From positions 310,001 through 374,000 of the forward strand of contig NZ_MTZV01000006.1 of NCBI RefSeq assembly GCF_002362315.1: 64,000 nt of DNA. Reading direction: 5' to 3'. A model generated the notes under the pieces. That model was given only the letters and a program-made list of their open reading frames with translations. It ran no database searches and was not told where the DNA came from. A program made the translations under genes and the position numbers. Source of the DNA: Paraburkholderia acidicola. GTDB lineage: Bacteria > Pseudomonadota > Gammaproteobacteria > Burkholderiales > Burkholderiaceae. Below are positions 18,794-28,517 of this stretch, piece by piece (positions within the stretch are counted from its first letter, which is position 1; each line of letters starts with the position of its first letter).

Positions 18794-18809
18794 TGCAAGG
18801 ACCGGGCCA
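18794..18809 (-). promoter_or_regulatory. sigma-54 (-24/-12) promoter of the prp operon
   Basis: On the minus strand TGGCCCG-N4-TTGCA matches the sigma-54 consensus TGGCACG-N4-TTGCW at all but one informative base. Transcription would begin near 18782, about 20 bases before the prpB start codon. It fits the GAFTGA-containing PrpR encoded next door. Confidence 0.75.
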
Positions 18810-18878
18810 GCGGGCGTCGGGCCGCCCAAGTGCTTGATTCGTCGCTGGAACCGTCTGTAGTGGTGGGTGCTGGATATT

Positions 18879-18909
18879 CCATTTATGAAACATGAAATTT
18901 CATAAATGG
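18879..18909. promoter_or_regulatory. inverted-repeat enhancer, probable PrpR site
   Basis: CCATTTATGAAA (18879-18890) and TTTCATAAATGG (18898-18909) form a perfect 12+7+12 inverted repeat. A nested palindrome ATGAAATTTCAT (18892-18903) gives three ATGAAA-type half-sites. It lies about 100 bases upstream of the predicted prpB transcription start, the usual place for a sigma-54 activator, and about 60 bases before the prpR start, so it may also autoregulate prpR. Confidence 0.65.
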
Positions 18910-18965
18910 AAGATTGGTTCATAATCGCGGCACGAACGTCGCACCTTTTCCACCATGTTTCCACC

Positions 18966-20930
18966 ATGAACCGTCCTCCCGACACCCGCCCGCGTCCCCG
19001 CATCTGGGCCATCGGCATCAGCAAACTGCGCGACCTGTTTCGCGACATCGCCGGCGAATACGACAGCCGCGCCGAACTGCGGCTCGTATCGCGCGGCTAC
19101 GAAGACGCGGTCACCGAAATCGCTGCGGCCGGCGCGCAGCGCCCGGATATCGTGGTCGCGGCGGGCTCGAACGGCACGTATCTGAAAGCGCGGATCCAGG
19201 TGCCGGTCGTGCTCGTTCATCCGACCGGTTTCGACGTGATGCACGCGCTCGCACGAGCCCGCCGCGATGCTTCGCCGGTTGCGCTCGTGACGCACGGTGA
19301 GACGCCGGCCGAAGTGCGCCGCTTCGTCGCGGCCTATGGCATCGATGTGGTGTTTGCGTCGTATCAGTCCGCGCAGGACGCGGAGGTCTGCGTGCTCGAT
19401 CTGCGCGATCGCGGTATTGGCACGATCGTCGGGCCGGGGCTCGTTACGGACCTGGCCGCGCGAGCGGGCATGGCTGCGGTGTTCCTGTATTCGCGTGCGT
19501 CGGTGCGCGCGGCGTTCGATACCGCACTCGACGTCGCTCAAGCCACATCGAGCGAAGCGCTGCGCCGCCAGCGCCTCGACAACGTGTTGCAGCACCTGCG
19601 CGACGGCGTCGTCGCGCTCGATGCGCAGGGCCGCGTCGAAGCGATCAACCAGCAGCTTGCGCTCGCACTTGGCATCGATGCGGCGACGGCCGTCGGCCAG
19701 TCGCTGCTCGCGGTCGCGCCGGATCTGGCCGGCGCGATTCCCGATGCGGATGGTGAAACGCTGCAGACCGTGCGGGGTGTCGGCTACGTCGTGCATCGCG
19801 GGCCGCTCGTCGCTGCGGGACCGGACACGGCGACTGGCAGCGTGCTGACGTTTCACGAATCGCGCGCAGTCGAGCGGCTCGATCGCACGTTGCGTTCGCG
19901 GCAGCGCACGCAGCAATTCGTCGCGCGTTACCGTCTCGACGATCTGGTCGGCGAGTGCGCGGCGATCGAACGCGTGCGGCAACTCGCGCAGCGCTACGCG
20001 AAATCCGAGGCGACCGTGCTGATACTTGGCGAGAGCGGAACGGGCAAGGAGATGGTCGCGCAGGGTATCCACCGGATCAGCGCGCGTCGCGATTTTCCGT
20101 TCGTGGCGATTAACTGTGGCGCGTTTCCTGAGGCATTGCTCGAGAGCGAGTTGTTCGGCTACGAAGAGGGCGCTTTCACCGGTGCGCGGCGCGGCGGCAA
20201 GGCGGGACTCATCGAGGCGGCGCATCGCGGCACGCTGTTTCTCGATGAAATCGGCGAGATGCCGCTGCCGCTGCAGAGCCGGTTGCTGCGCGTGCTGCAG
20301 GAGCGTGAAGTCGTGCGGCTCGGCTCCACCGAGCCGACGCGCATCGATATCCGGGTTGTCGCGGCCACACATCGTGCGTTGATAGCTGCCGTCGATGCCG
20401 GCGTGTTCCGCGCCGATCTTTACTACCGGCTCAATATCCTGAACCTCGTGTTGCCGCCATTGCGCGAACGTGTGTCCGATGTGATGCCGCTTGCCGCCGA
20501 GTTGCTGCGCCAGGCTGCACGCCGCGAGCCACGACTCACCGCACGTATCCGCACACGCGAGGATGCCGCACGCGTGCTCGCGCTAGTCGGCGAACCGCTG
20601 CGGCAACATGCGTGGCCGGGCAATGTGCGGGAACTGCAGAATGTGATCGAGCGGATTGCGGTCGAACTCGCCGATAGCGACCCGGCTCGCGACGACGCTG
20701 CGAGCGTGCCGGAACTGACGCGCGACGTGCTTCATTCGATTGCGCCCGAGGTGTTTGGGCACGCGCAGCAGGTCGCGGCCGCACTGACGCTGCGTCAGCG
20801 CAGCCGGCGCGTCGAGGCGGAGCAGGTACAGGCGGCACTCGATGCGTGCGGTGGAGATCGCGACGAGGCATGTCGGGCGCTGGGTATCAGCAAGACGACG
20901 CTGTGGCGCAAGCTGAATGGCGGGCGGTGA
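18966..20930 (+). CDS. prpR: sigma-54-dependent propionate catabolism activator PrpR
   Basis: A 654-residue activator with three parts. The N-terminal PrpR_N sensor (about 10-190; [20 protein letters not shown]) binds 2-methylcitrate in known homologues. A short PAS-like region follows at about 200-300. The AAA+ domain (about 330-570) has Walker A GESGTGKE, the sigma-54 contact motif GAFTGA, and a Walker B around [10 protein letters not shown] Fis-type helix-turn-helix ends the protein ([20 protein letters not shown]). The frame is open from an ATG at 18906, but that codon lies inside the palindromic operator. I chose 18966, where the family sequence begins. Confidence 0.95.
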   Translation: MNRPPDTRPRPRIWAIGISKLRDLFRDIAGEYDSRAELRLVSRGYEDAVTEIAAAGAQRPDIVVAAGSNGTYLKARIQVPVVLVHPTGFDVMHALARARRDASPVALVTHGETPAEVRRFVAAYGIDVVFASYQSAQDAEVCVLDLRDRGIGTIVGPGLVTDLAARAGMAAVFLYSRASVRAAFDTALDVAQATSSEALRRQRLDNVLQHLRDGVVALDAQGRVEAINQQLALALGIDAATAVGQSLLAVAPDLAGAIPDADGETLQTVRGVGYVVHRGPLVAAGPDTATGSVLTFHESRAVERLDRTLRSRQRTQQFVARYRLDDLVGECAAIERVRQLAQRYAKSEATVLILGESGTGKEMVAQGIHRISARRDFPFVAINCGAFPEALLESELFGYEEGAFTGARRGGKAGLIEAAHRGTLFLDEIGEMPLPLQSRLLRVLQEREVVRLGSTEPTRIDIRVVAATHRALIAAVDAGVFRADLYYRLNILNLVLPPLRERVSDVMPLAAELLRQAARREPRLTARIRTREDAARVLALVGEPLRQHAWPGNVRELQNVIERIAVELADSDPARDDAASVPELTRDVLHSIAPEVFGHAQQVAAALTLRQRSRRVEAEQVQAALDACGGDRDEACRALGISKTTLWRKLNGGR

Positions 20931-21003
20931 CGCGCTGGGCCGGGTCAGTTTGCGGGTGAGTCACGAAGCGTGCCAAAGATCAGGACACAAGCCGCGCCAC
21001 AGA

Positions 21004-21825
21004 TCAGCCCGCAAGAAAATCAAGCACAGCCGCGACGATCGCTTCAGGCGCATCTTCCTGCATCAGATGACCGGCGTGCGCCACCGGTGCGAAGCGTGCG
21101 CCAGGCACGATACCGGCCAGATGACGGCCGCGTTCGATGGGAATCCACTGATCGTCCTCGCCCCAGAGAATCTGCGTGCGGCAGCGTATCTGCGCGTAGC
21201 GGCTTTCGATCTCGTCGGTATAGCGCTGATCCATCTGCGCGATCTGCCGGTAGAACGCAGCCTGGCCCATATCGCCGAGCCACGGTGAGACGTACGGCGC
21301 GAGTTCGCTGTCCGCTATGTCGCGTGCAATTGCACCGCGCACATACGCATTGACGATGGCCTCGTGAATATACGGCGGCAGTCCCTCGAATGCGGCACTG
21401 TGTTCGCGCACGTGGCGCACGAACGGCGAACCCCATGGCGCGACCGCCACCGGATCGATCAGCGTGAGGCTGCGATATTCACAGCCGTCGAGCAGATGAG
21501 CGCGCAACGCGGTCGCGCCACCGAAGTCGTGCGCGACGACATCGGGTCTATCGAGCTGCCAGTGCGCGAGCAGTTCCGCCAGCAGTGCGTTCTGCACCCC
21601 CAGCGAGACGTCCTGTTCCTGCCGTTTTTCCGACTGGCCATAACCGAGCAGATCGTAAAGATGGACAGTCCGCACCCTTGCGAGATGCGGCGCGATGCGA
21701 TGCCAGACATACGACGAGAACGGCGTGCCGTGTATCAGGACGAGCGGGGGACCGCTGCCTTCCACCCGAAAACGCACGGCCTGATTGCGAAACACGTAGT
21801 GCTGATCGAGCGGCCAGGGTTTCAT
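21004..21825 (-). CDS. alpha/beta hydrolase with Asp nucleophile
   Basis: A 273-residue alpha/beta hydrolase. The oxyanion segment HGTPFSSYVW is near residue 32. The nucleophile elbow reads VAHDFGG with Asp at 100 rather than Ser, as in haloalkane dehalogenases, epoxide hydrolases and fluoroacetate dehalogenase. The catalytic His is in AHAGHLMQ near the C-terminus. In haloalkane dehalogenases a Trp follows the Asp. Here it is Phe, as in several other Asp-nucleophile hydrolases, so the substrate is open. It is convergent with prpR and not obviously part of propionate metabolism. Confidence 0.85.
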   Translation of the reverse strand: MKPWPLDQHYVFRNQAVRFRVEGSGPPLVLIHGTPFSSYVWHRIAPHLARVRTVHLYDLLGYGQSEKRQEQDVSLGVQNALLAELLAHWQLDRPDVVAHDFGGATALRAHLLDGCEYRSLTLIDPVAVAPWGSPFVRHVREHSAAFEGLPPYIHEAIVNAYVRGAIARDIADSELAPYVSPWLGDMGQAAFYRQIAQMDQRYTDEIESRYAQIRCRTQILWGEDDQWIPIERGRHLAGIVPGARFAPVAHAGHLMQEDAPEAIVAAVLDFLAG

Positions 21826-22534
21826 TGGGCGTGATTGCGGTAAAGGGCGATCTGCTGACGTTAGCAGGGCCCGGTATCGCGTCTCAATCGGGGATTGCGC
21901 GAGGCGCCGAACGGGCTTTCATAATTGAAAGTTAAATGTAATGTGCCAAACTTTTTAAGGCGGCGTCAAATAAAGTTTGACGGGTAAATTTTTTCCCTGA
22001 TATCTTCTGCACCCAACAGGAAACCGAAAGCTATATTACGTCGGACCGTTGTTCAGCCTACGATACCCCGTCTTTTATTACCTACGATTTCATGCAATTG
22101 CATGACGAGGGCGGCGCTTTGGGTGCGGTCGGGACAAGTTTTAGATGGGAAATAGGTACTAACCCGAATCAGTCGGAGTTAATGGCCAGAATAAGAGCCA
22201 GGGTTTCGCAACGTGTTAATCGGCAAGCCGGGCAAAACCACGATTTCAGTCAGTGCAATAAGCATAACGAAAAATTAGAGTGCGAATCTTTTCAAGCAGA
22301 TTAGGTATACGAATCAAATAGTAACGCGGTGATGAATGCACCGCCCGGCAGTGAATACGAGGTGTCGCAAGCAGAGTGGATGGCGGTCGCGCCAGCACCT
22401 GCAACAGGTGGGTCAGGTAGTGGGCTTCAGGGCACGAGAAAGGATGCGGCGTTGCAACGCCGTGCATAGCGCGCCGACGGACGGTGTCGCGGCGCGAAAC
22501 CGGTTGGATCTTACCGACGAGTGAGAGGGGAATA
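21826..22534. other. long AT-rich upstream region of the TonB receptor gene
   Basis: About 710 bases between divergent genes, clearly AT-richer than the surroundings between 21910 and 22330. It contains a promoter/operator candidate at 21965-22006 (listed separately). A small open frame at 22092-22304 lacks a ribosome site and similarity, and I do not call it a gene. The last 170 bases form the leader of the receptor gene. Confidence 0.45.
21965..22006 (+). promoter_or_regulatory. candidate promoter with overlapping operator
   Basis: GTCAAA-N5-TTTGAC (21965-21981) is a perfect inverted repeat. Its right arm overlaps a -35-like TTGACG (21977-21982), and TATCTT (22001-22006) follows after 18 bases as a -10-like element. 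A repressor bound to the repeat would block this promoter. It would drive the TonB receptor with a leader of about 520 bases, which is long, so the assignment is tentative. Confidence 0.35.
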
Positions 22535-25384
22535 ATGAAACAAAGAGCATTGGCCGTAGCGATCAGACGCATCGTTTGGGCCGAACTGGCATTTGCAGCG
22601 ACGCTGGCCACACCGGCCTTTGCGCAGAGCCAGCCGGTGGCTGGCCCGGCATCGGCAGCCGATACGCTGGCGCAGGCCCCGGTGATCGTCGCGCAAGCGA
22701 ACACCCCTTCGACTGCTCAGGGCACCAAGTCCCACACAACCCCGGGCGCGTCGGCCACCACACCCGCTACTCCTGCCACTTCCGCTACCTCCACGACACC
22801 CAATACGATCACGCAGGGCAAGGACGGCGTCGCGCAGCTCAAGCGCTTCGAGGTGACGGGCTCGCTGATCCGCAGTTCCGACAAGGTCGGCTTCAATCAG
22901 GTTCAGACGGTCACCGCGAAGGACATCGAGAACAGCGGTCAGAACAGCGTCGCCGACTTCCTGCGCAGTACCTCGGCGAACTCGGCGAGCAGCTGGGCGG
23001 AAGGCACGACGAACAGCTTCGCGCCTGGCGGCGCCGGCATCGCACTGCGTGGCCTGAGCGAGAAGTACACGCTGGTGCTGATCGACGGTCTGCGGGTGGC
23101 GCCGTATGCGTTCGCGACGAACGTCACCGATCAGTTCTTCGACCTGAACACGCTGCCGCTGAACATCATCGACCGGATCGAAATCGTCAAGACGGGCGCG
23201 GTGTCGCAGTACGGCTCCGACGCGATCGCGGGCGTGGTCAACATCATCACGAAGAAGAACTTCCAGGGCTTGCAGCTCGACGGTAGCTACGGCGGCGCGA
23301 CGCAGGATGGCGGCGGCGCGGGCACGACCAAGTTGAGCGTGCTGGGCGGCTTCGGCGATCTGAACTCGGACCGCTTCAACGTCACGGCAGCCCTCAGCAT
23401 GTATCGCTTCAACGGCGTGTCGGCCGCGGATCGCGATACCACGCAGAATCAGAATTTCTCGAACTTCCCCGGCGGCCTGTACAACCAGTCGACGTCGTAC
23501 TGGCGGGATCCGACAGGCGCGAGGGTGCCGCTCAGCCCCTGTCCTTATAACGGCTCGCCGATCTCGGGCACGGCTACTGCACGGATTAACGGCGCGGGCA
23601 CGGTGTGCCAGAACAACACGGCATACGCAACCTCATTGTCGCCGTGGACCGAGCGCCTGAGCGCGAAGGTGCACGCAGACTTCAAGATCAGCGACTCGAT
23701 GCAGGCATTCGCCGATCTGTGGGAAAGCAACAACCGGACGAACACGAACAACTTCGTCGGTGGTCTCGGCAACAACACGCAGGCGTACGATCCGGCGACC
23801 GGCGGCCTGCACGTGATCTCCAACGTGGTGCCAGCGAGCAACCCGTACAACCCATACGGCGTGCCATCCAGGCTTGTCTATTCGTTCCCGAATACGCAAT
23901 CGGTGCTTACCACAGCAAACTTCTGGCGTGCAGCTACTGGGTTGAAGGGCACGATCTCGACGCCGTACGTCGGAGACCTGGACTGGGCCGCGTCGTACTC
24001 GCATTCGCAGGACACGGTTTCGAACGAATTCACGAACCGGCTCAGCGCGAGCGCACTGCAGAACATCGTCCAGAACGGTGTGTTCAACTTCGAGAATCCT
24101 TCGGCGACGCCGAACGGTCTTGCAGGCCTGTACCAGAGCACCAACACGCAGGCGATCACGAAGCTCGATGCATTGGACGCGACGCTGTCGACGCCGACGC
24201 TGTTCAAGCTGCCCACGGGTAACGTCGGGCTGGGTCTCGGGGCGCAGTTCATGCACCAGAGCCAGTATGTCGGCGAAGGTCTGGGCTGGGCGGACGGTTC
24301 GCTGGTGACGCCGGCGCTGCAGTCGGTCACCGGCCAGCGCAATGTCGCGGCGGTCTACTACCAGATCGATATCCCAATCCTGCAGAACCTGACGTTCAGC
24401 CAGTCGGGCCGCTACGACCACTACAGCGACTTCGGCGGCGCATTCTCGCCGCGCTTCGCATTGCGTTACCAGCCGGTTCGCGAGCTGACGATGTACGGCT
24501 CGTATAACCGTGGCTTCCGTGCGCCGACGCTGATCGAGAACACCTCGTCGAAGAGCTTCAGTGCGCAGGCTGCGGTCGACCAGCACGATCCGAACAATCC
24601 GGGCGCGTTTGGTCTCATCGAGGAAGTCCAGGCCGGCAACCGCAGCCTGCAACCGGAACGCACGAAGAACTACAACGTGGGCTTCCAGTTGTCGCCGGCC
24701 CGCAACACCGATATCGGTTTCGACTGGTACAAAATTCACATCGACAACGTGATCGGCACGCAGGACATCCAGGCGACGGTCGACGCGAACGATCCGACGC
24801 AGGTGGTCCGCAATACGAACGGTTCGATTGCCTATGTGTTGATGCCGTTCCAGAACCTGGCGTCGCTCGACACCGACGGTTTCGAGACCACGTTCCGTCA
24901 GTCGCTGCCGACGAAGATCGGTACCTTCACGCTGTCCGGCGACTGGGCGTACGTGTGGCACTTCAAGATGCCGGTGGGTGGCGTATCGACCGACTTCGCG
25001 GGTAACAACGGTTCGCTGAACCAGCCGTTCGGCGGCAGCTTCCCGCGCTGGAAGGGCAATACGAACCTGAACTGGAACTACCAGAGCAAGTGGAACGCCA
25101 CGCTGACCTGGCAATACACGGGTCCGTACACGCAGGCGATCCTCCAGCCGGGTCAGTATCCGAACCTGCAAAGCAGCGTGGCGTCGTATAGCCAGTTCAA
25201 TCTGTTCTTCAGCTATACGGGTATCAAGCACTGGACGCTGTACGCGGGTATCGACAACATCTTCAACCGCGCGCCGCCGTTCGATCCGGTCTACATGAAC
25301 TCGAGCTACCAGACCGGTTACGATTCGTCGCTGTACACCTACATCGGTCGCTTTGCACAAATCGGCGCAACGTATAAGTTCTGA
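22535..25384 (+). CDS. TonB-dependent outer-membrane receptor
   Basis: A 949-residue receptor. The signal peptide is cleaved near TPAFAQ, followed by an unusually long Ala/Thr/Pro/Ser-rich linker (about 35-115), the plug domain (RFEVTGSLIRSSDKVGFNQV; about 120-250) and a C-terminal beta-barrel ending in the aromatic AQIGATYKF. GAGAGGGG lies four to eight bases before the ATG. The family takes up iron chelates, cobalamin, sugars or peptides using TonB energy. Here the Yej-type peptide importer follows after a terminator, suggesting, but not proving, a peptide-like substrate. No FecIR-type regulators are adjacent. Confidence 0.9.
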   Translation: MKQRALAVAIRRIVWAELAFAATLATPAFAQSQPVAGPASAADTLAQAPVIVAQANTPSTAQGTKSHTTPGASATTPATPATSATSTTPNTITQGKDGVAQLKRFEVTGSLIRSSDKVGFNQVQTVTAKDIENSGQNSVADFLRSTSANSASSWAEGTTNSFAPGGAGIALRGLSEKYTLVLIDGLRVAPYAFATNVTDQFFDLNTLPLNIIDRIEIVKTGAVSQYGSDAIAGVVNIITKKNFQGLQLDGSYGGATQDGGGAGTTKLSVLGGFGDLNSDRFNVTAALSMYRFNGVSAADRDTTQNQNFSNFPGGLYNQSTSYWRDPTGARVPLSPCPYNGSPISGTATARINGAGTVCQNNTAYATSLSPWTERLSAKVHADFKISDSMQAFADLWESNNRTNTNNFVGGLGNNTQAYDPATGGLHVISNVVPASNPYNPYGVPSRLVYSFPNTQSVLTTANFWRAATGLKGTISTPYVGDLDWAASYSHSQDTVSNEFTNRLSASALQNIVQNGVFNFENPSATPNGLAGLYQSTNTQAITKLDALDATLSTPTLFKLPTGNVGLGLGAQFMHQSQYVGEGLGWADGSLVTPALQSVTGQRNVAAVYYQIDIPILQNLTFSQSGRYDHYSDFGGAFSPRFALRYQPVRELTMYGSYNRGFRAPTLIENTSSKSFSAQAAVDQHDPNNPGAFGLIEEVQAGNRSLQPERTKNYNVGFQLSPARNTDIGFDWYKIHIDNVIGTQDIQATVDANDPTQVVRNTNGSIAYVLMPFQNLASLDTDGFETTFRQSLPTKIGTFTLSGDWAYVWHFKMPVGGVSTDFAGNNGSLNQPFGGSFPRWKGNTNLNWNYQSKWNATLTWQYTGPYTQAILQPGQYPNLQSSVASYSQFNLFFSYTGIKHWTLYAGIDNIFNRAPPFDPVYMNSSYQTGYDSSLYTYIGRFAQIGATYKF

Positions 25385-25412
25385 TGTAGCCTCGCGTCTA
25401 TCGGGCATTTGA

Positions 25413-25460
25413 CGGGCCGTTCCAGTCTCCGAACATCGGCGGGAACGGCCCGCTTCATTT
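25413..25460 (+). terminator. terminator after the TonB receptor gene
   Basis: CGGGCCGTTCC (25413-25423) pairs perfectly with GGAACGGCCCG (25442-25452), followed by CTTCATTT. It separates the receptor from the ABC importer genes, so these are probably independent transcripts. Confidence 0.7.
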
Positions 25461-25579
25461 ACCCGACACCCTGCCGGGTTCGATGCGCAGTGAATATGTC
25501 AAGCCCGGTGGCATCGTACCGATTCAACGTCGGCCGCGTGCCGACGTATTCATGTATCCACGTATTCACGACCGGACGG

Positions 25580-27451
25580 ATGATGAAATTTGCAACATCG
25601 CGTGCGAAGCAGATCACGCGGGCAGCCGCCGCGCTGCTAGTGGCGCTCACGGCATATGTGATGGCGCCGGATGCGGCGCAGGCCGTCACCGGGCTCGCGC
25701 AGTACGGCCAGCCGAAATACCCGCCCGGTTTCACGCATTTCGACTATGCGGACCCTGACGCGCCGGCCAACGGCACCCTGAATTACGAAAACTACGGTCC
25801 CGCGCAGAGCTACGATTCGCTGAATCCGTTCCTCTTGCGCGGTTCCCCCGCGCCCGACATCCAGATTCTGATGTTCGACACGCTGCTGCAGCGCAGCTGG
25901 GACGAACTGGCATCGTCGTACGCGCTGATCGCCGACGACGTCGAGGTAGCGCCGGACGGCCTGTCGGCAACCTTTCATGTGAACCCGGCCGCACGCTTCT
26001 CGAACGGGGATCCAATCACTGCCGCCGACGTCAAGTATTCGTTCGACACGCTGACGAGCCCGCAAGCGTCGCCGATCGTCAGTGCGCAGTTCTCGATCAT
26101 CAAGCGGGCGACGGTCGTCGACCGGCAGACTGTCCGCTTCGACTTTGTCCGCGCCGATCGCAGCGCGCCGCTGATCGCTGGCGACCTGCCGGTGTTCTCG
26201 CCGAAGTGGGGGATGGACGCTAACGGCAAGCGCCCGCCGTTCGACCAGATCGCGACCGTGCCGCCCATCGCGAGCGGCGCGTACCTGATCGATCGGCGTC
26301 AGAACGACAAGCAGATCTCGTATGTCCGCATTCCGAACTACTGGGCGGCGAACCTGCCGACCCGGCGCGGGATGTTCCGCTTCCAGCGCGTCCTGTTCAA
26401 GCTCTATCTGGATCACTACACACAGCTCGAGGCGTTCAAGGCGGGCGATACAGATGCGCGGATGGAGTACAGCTCGAGCACATGGGCGCGCAAGTACGTC
26501 GGCAAGAATTTTCGCAACGGGATGCTGAAGAGGGCCACTTTCCCGGATGGTCCCGCGCAGATGCAGGGCCTGCTGATCAATATGCGCAAACCGATGTTCA
26601 AGGATGTGCGCGTGCGCCACGCACTGACACTTGCGTTCGACTACGACTGGATGAACCGGATGATGTTCTCGGACCAGTACCGGCGCACCAACAGCTTCTG
26701 GGAGGCGAGTCCGTTCAAGGCGACCGGCGTGCCGACCAGCAAGGAACTCGCATTGCTCGAGCCGTTTCGCGCCGAGCTGCCTGCCGAGGTGTTCGGGCCG
26801 ATGACCCAGCAGCCGTCGACGCTGCCGCCGCGCTCGCAGCGCGCGAACCTGCTCGAGGCGCGTGATCTGCTCGCGCAGGCCGGCTGGCACTATCGCGATG
26901 GCGCACTGCGCGATGCGAACGGCACGGCGATGACGATCGAGATCATGGATGACCAGCCCGGGATGGACCGGATCATCCTGCCGTACACGCAGGCGCTCGC
27001 GATGCTCGGCATCCAGGCTCATCTGCGGGAGATCGATAGCGCGCTGTATCAGAAGCGGCTCGACAACTTCGAATACGACATGACGACGCTGATCTACAAC
27101 CCGGTGACGATTCCGGGCGCGGAACTGACACGTCGGTTCGGCAGCGCGGCGGCGTTGCAACCGGGCTCGGAGAATTACCCCGGAGTGCGCTCGAAGGCCG
27201 TCGATGCGCTGATCGCCGCGGCGCTCAACGCGCAGTCGCTCGACGACCTCGAAACGGCGATCCATGCACTCGATCGGGTGCTGATCAATATGTACATCCT
27301 CGTCCCGGAGTACTACCTGCCGAACGCACGGATCGCGTACAAGAGCACGCACGATCATCCGAAGATCGTGCCGGATTCCTATCAATACGAAGACTGGATC
27401 ATTAACTACTGGTACCAGAAACAGCCGGCGTCGTCCGGTGCAGTGCACTAG
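25580..27451 (+). CDS. YejA-like peptide ABC transporter substrate-binding protein
   Basis: A 623-residue periplasmic binding protein of the SBP_bac_5 family. The signal peptide ends near AAQA. The YejA-type N-terminus (KYPPGFTHFDYADPDAPANG, then GTLNYENYGPAQSYDSLNPF) and the DPDAP segment are typical. Adjacent ATGs at 25580 and 25583 are both possible, with only a weak GGA nearby. YejA delivers peptides, including antibacterial microcin-like ones, to YejBEF. It is the first gene of a four-gene operon. Its C-terminus (DWIINYWYQK) ends just before the next start. Confidence 0.88.
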   Translation: MMKFATSRAKQITRAAAALLVALTAYVMAPDAAQAVTGLAQYGQPKYPPGFTHFDYADPDAPANGTLNYENYGPAQSYDSLNPFLLRGSPAPDIQILMFDTLLQRSWDELASSYALIADDVEVAPDGLSATFHVNPAARFSNGDPITAADVKYSFDTLTSPQASPIVSAQFSIIKRATVVDRQTVRFDFVRADRSAPLIAGDLPVFSPKWGMDANGKRPPFDQIATVPPIASGAYLIDRRQNDKQISYVRIPNYWAANLPTRRGMFRFQRVLFKLYLDHYTQLEAFKAGDTDARMEYSSSTWARKYVGKNFRNGMLKRATFPDGPAQMQGLLINMRKPMFKDVRVRHALTLAFDYDWMNRMMFSDQYRRTNSFWEASPFKATGVPTSKELALLEPFRAELPAEVFGPMTQQPSTLPPRSQRANLLEARDLLAQAGWHYRDGALRDANGTAMTIEIMDDQPGMDRIILPYTQALAMLGIQAHLREIDSALYQKRLDNFEYDMTTLIYNPVTIPGAELTRRFGSAAALQPGSENYPGVRSKAVDALIAAALNAQSLDDLETAIHALDRVLINMYILVPEYYLPNARIAYKSTHDHPKIVPDSYQYEDWIINYWYQKQPASSGAVH

Positions 27452-27464
27452 CGAGGACGAAACG

Positions 27465-28517
27465 ATGCTCACCTACATACTCAGACGTTTGTTGCTAATG
27501 GTGCCCACGCTGCTAGGCGTCGTCACACTGACCTTTGTCGTCACGCAGTTCGTGCCGGGTGGGCCGGTCGAACAGGTGATGATGCAACTCCGCCACGGCA
27601 CCAGCCGTGGCGGAGAGGCGGGGTCGGGCGGTGGCGGCTATCACGGCAGCCAGGGCGTCGACCCGCAGCAGATCGAACAGATCAAGAAGGAGTTCGGTTT
27701 CGACAAGCCGCCACTCACGCGTTACGTGCTGATGCTGAAGAACTACGCGACCTTCAACCTCGGTCAGTCCTACTACCAGCACGACAGCGTGTGGGACGTA
27801 ATCCGCTCGAAGCTGCCGGTATCGATCACGCTCGGGTTATGGACCGTGCTGCTCACGTACCTGATATCGGTGCCACTGGGGATCGCGAAGGCGGTACGCA
27901 ACGGCTCGCGCTTCGACACGGTGACGAGCGTACTGGTGCTCGCCGGTTACGCGATACCGGGCTTCGTGCTCGGCGTGCTGCTGATCATGCTGTTCGGTGG
28001 CGGCACGTTCTGGCAGGTGTTCCCGATGCGCGGCATCACTTCCGACAACTTCAGCGATCTCAGCGTCGCGGGCAAGATCCTCGACTATCTGTGGCACATC
28101 GCATTGCCGGTTACTGCATCGGTGGTCGGCAACTTCGCGATCGTCACGATCCTCACCAAGAACACCTTCCTCGAGGAGATCGGCCGGCAATATGTGCTGA
28201 CCGCGCGTGCCAAGGGGGCCGCCGAGCGTGACGTGCTGTGGAAGCACGTGCTGCGCAACGCGGCCATTCCGCTGCTGACCGGTCTGCCGGCCGCCTTCGT
28301 CGGTGCCTTCCTGAACGGCAACCTGCTCATCGAAACGCTCTTCTCGCTCAACGGTATGGGTCAGCTGTCCTACGACTCCGTGATCCGCCGCGACTATCCC
28401 GTGGTGCTCGGCTCGCTGTTTCTGTTCACGCTGATCGGCCTCGTAACCAAACTTATTGCTGACGTCTGCTATGTCCTCGTCGACCCCCGCATCCAGTTCA
28501 ACCGCATGGACCACTGA
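27465..28517 (+). CDS. YejB-like peptide ABC transporter permease
   Basis: A 350-residue inner-membrane permease of the BPD_transp_1 family. The first span (YILRRLLLMVPTLLGVVTLT) is followed by a large periplasmic loop with a Gly-rich stretch at about 48-65, as in YejB. Five later spans surround the EAA-type loop that contacts the ATPase (QYVLTARAKGAAERDVLWKH). AGGA six to nine bases before the ATG at 27465 decides the start. It begins 13 bases after the binding-protein gene and overlaps the next gene by 47 bases. Confidence 0.9.
   Translation: MLTYILRRLLLMVPTLLGVVTLTFVVTQFVPGGPVEQVMMQLRHGTSRGGEAGSGGGGYHGSQGVDPQQIEQIKKEFGFDKPPLTRYVLMLKNYATFNLGQSYYQHDSVWDVIRSKLPVSITLGLWTVLLTYLISVPLGIAKAVRNGSRFDTVTSVLVLAGYAIPGFVLGVLLIMLFGGGTFWQVFPMRGITSDNFSDLSVAGKILDYLWHIALPVTASVVGNFAIVTILTKNTFLEEIGRQYVLTARAKGAAERDVLWKHVLRNAAIPLLTGLPAAFVGAFLNGNLLIETLFSLNGMGQLSYDSVIRRDYPVVLGSLFLFTLIGLVTKLIADVCYVLVDPRIQFNRMDH

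Noticed and set aside
22092-22304. A 70-codon frame in the TonB receptor upstream region
   Set aside because: Begins without a Shine-Dalgarno in AT-rich leader sequence; hydrophilic, no motif. A small protein cannot be excluded but is unsupported.
23633-25408. A 591-codon open frame on the minus strand opposite the TonB receptor
   Set aside because: Arg/Val-rich shadow of the receptor's codon pattern; the receptor on the plus strand has full family features.
25637-27472. A 611-codon open frame on the minus strand opposite the yejA-like gene
   Set aside because: Shadow of a clear binding-protein gene and lacking any motif.
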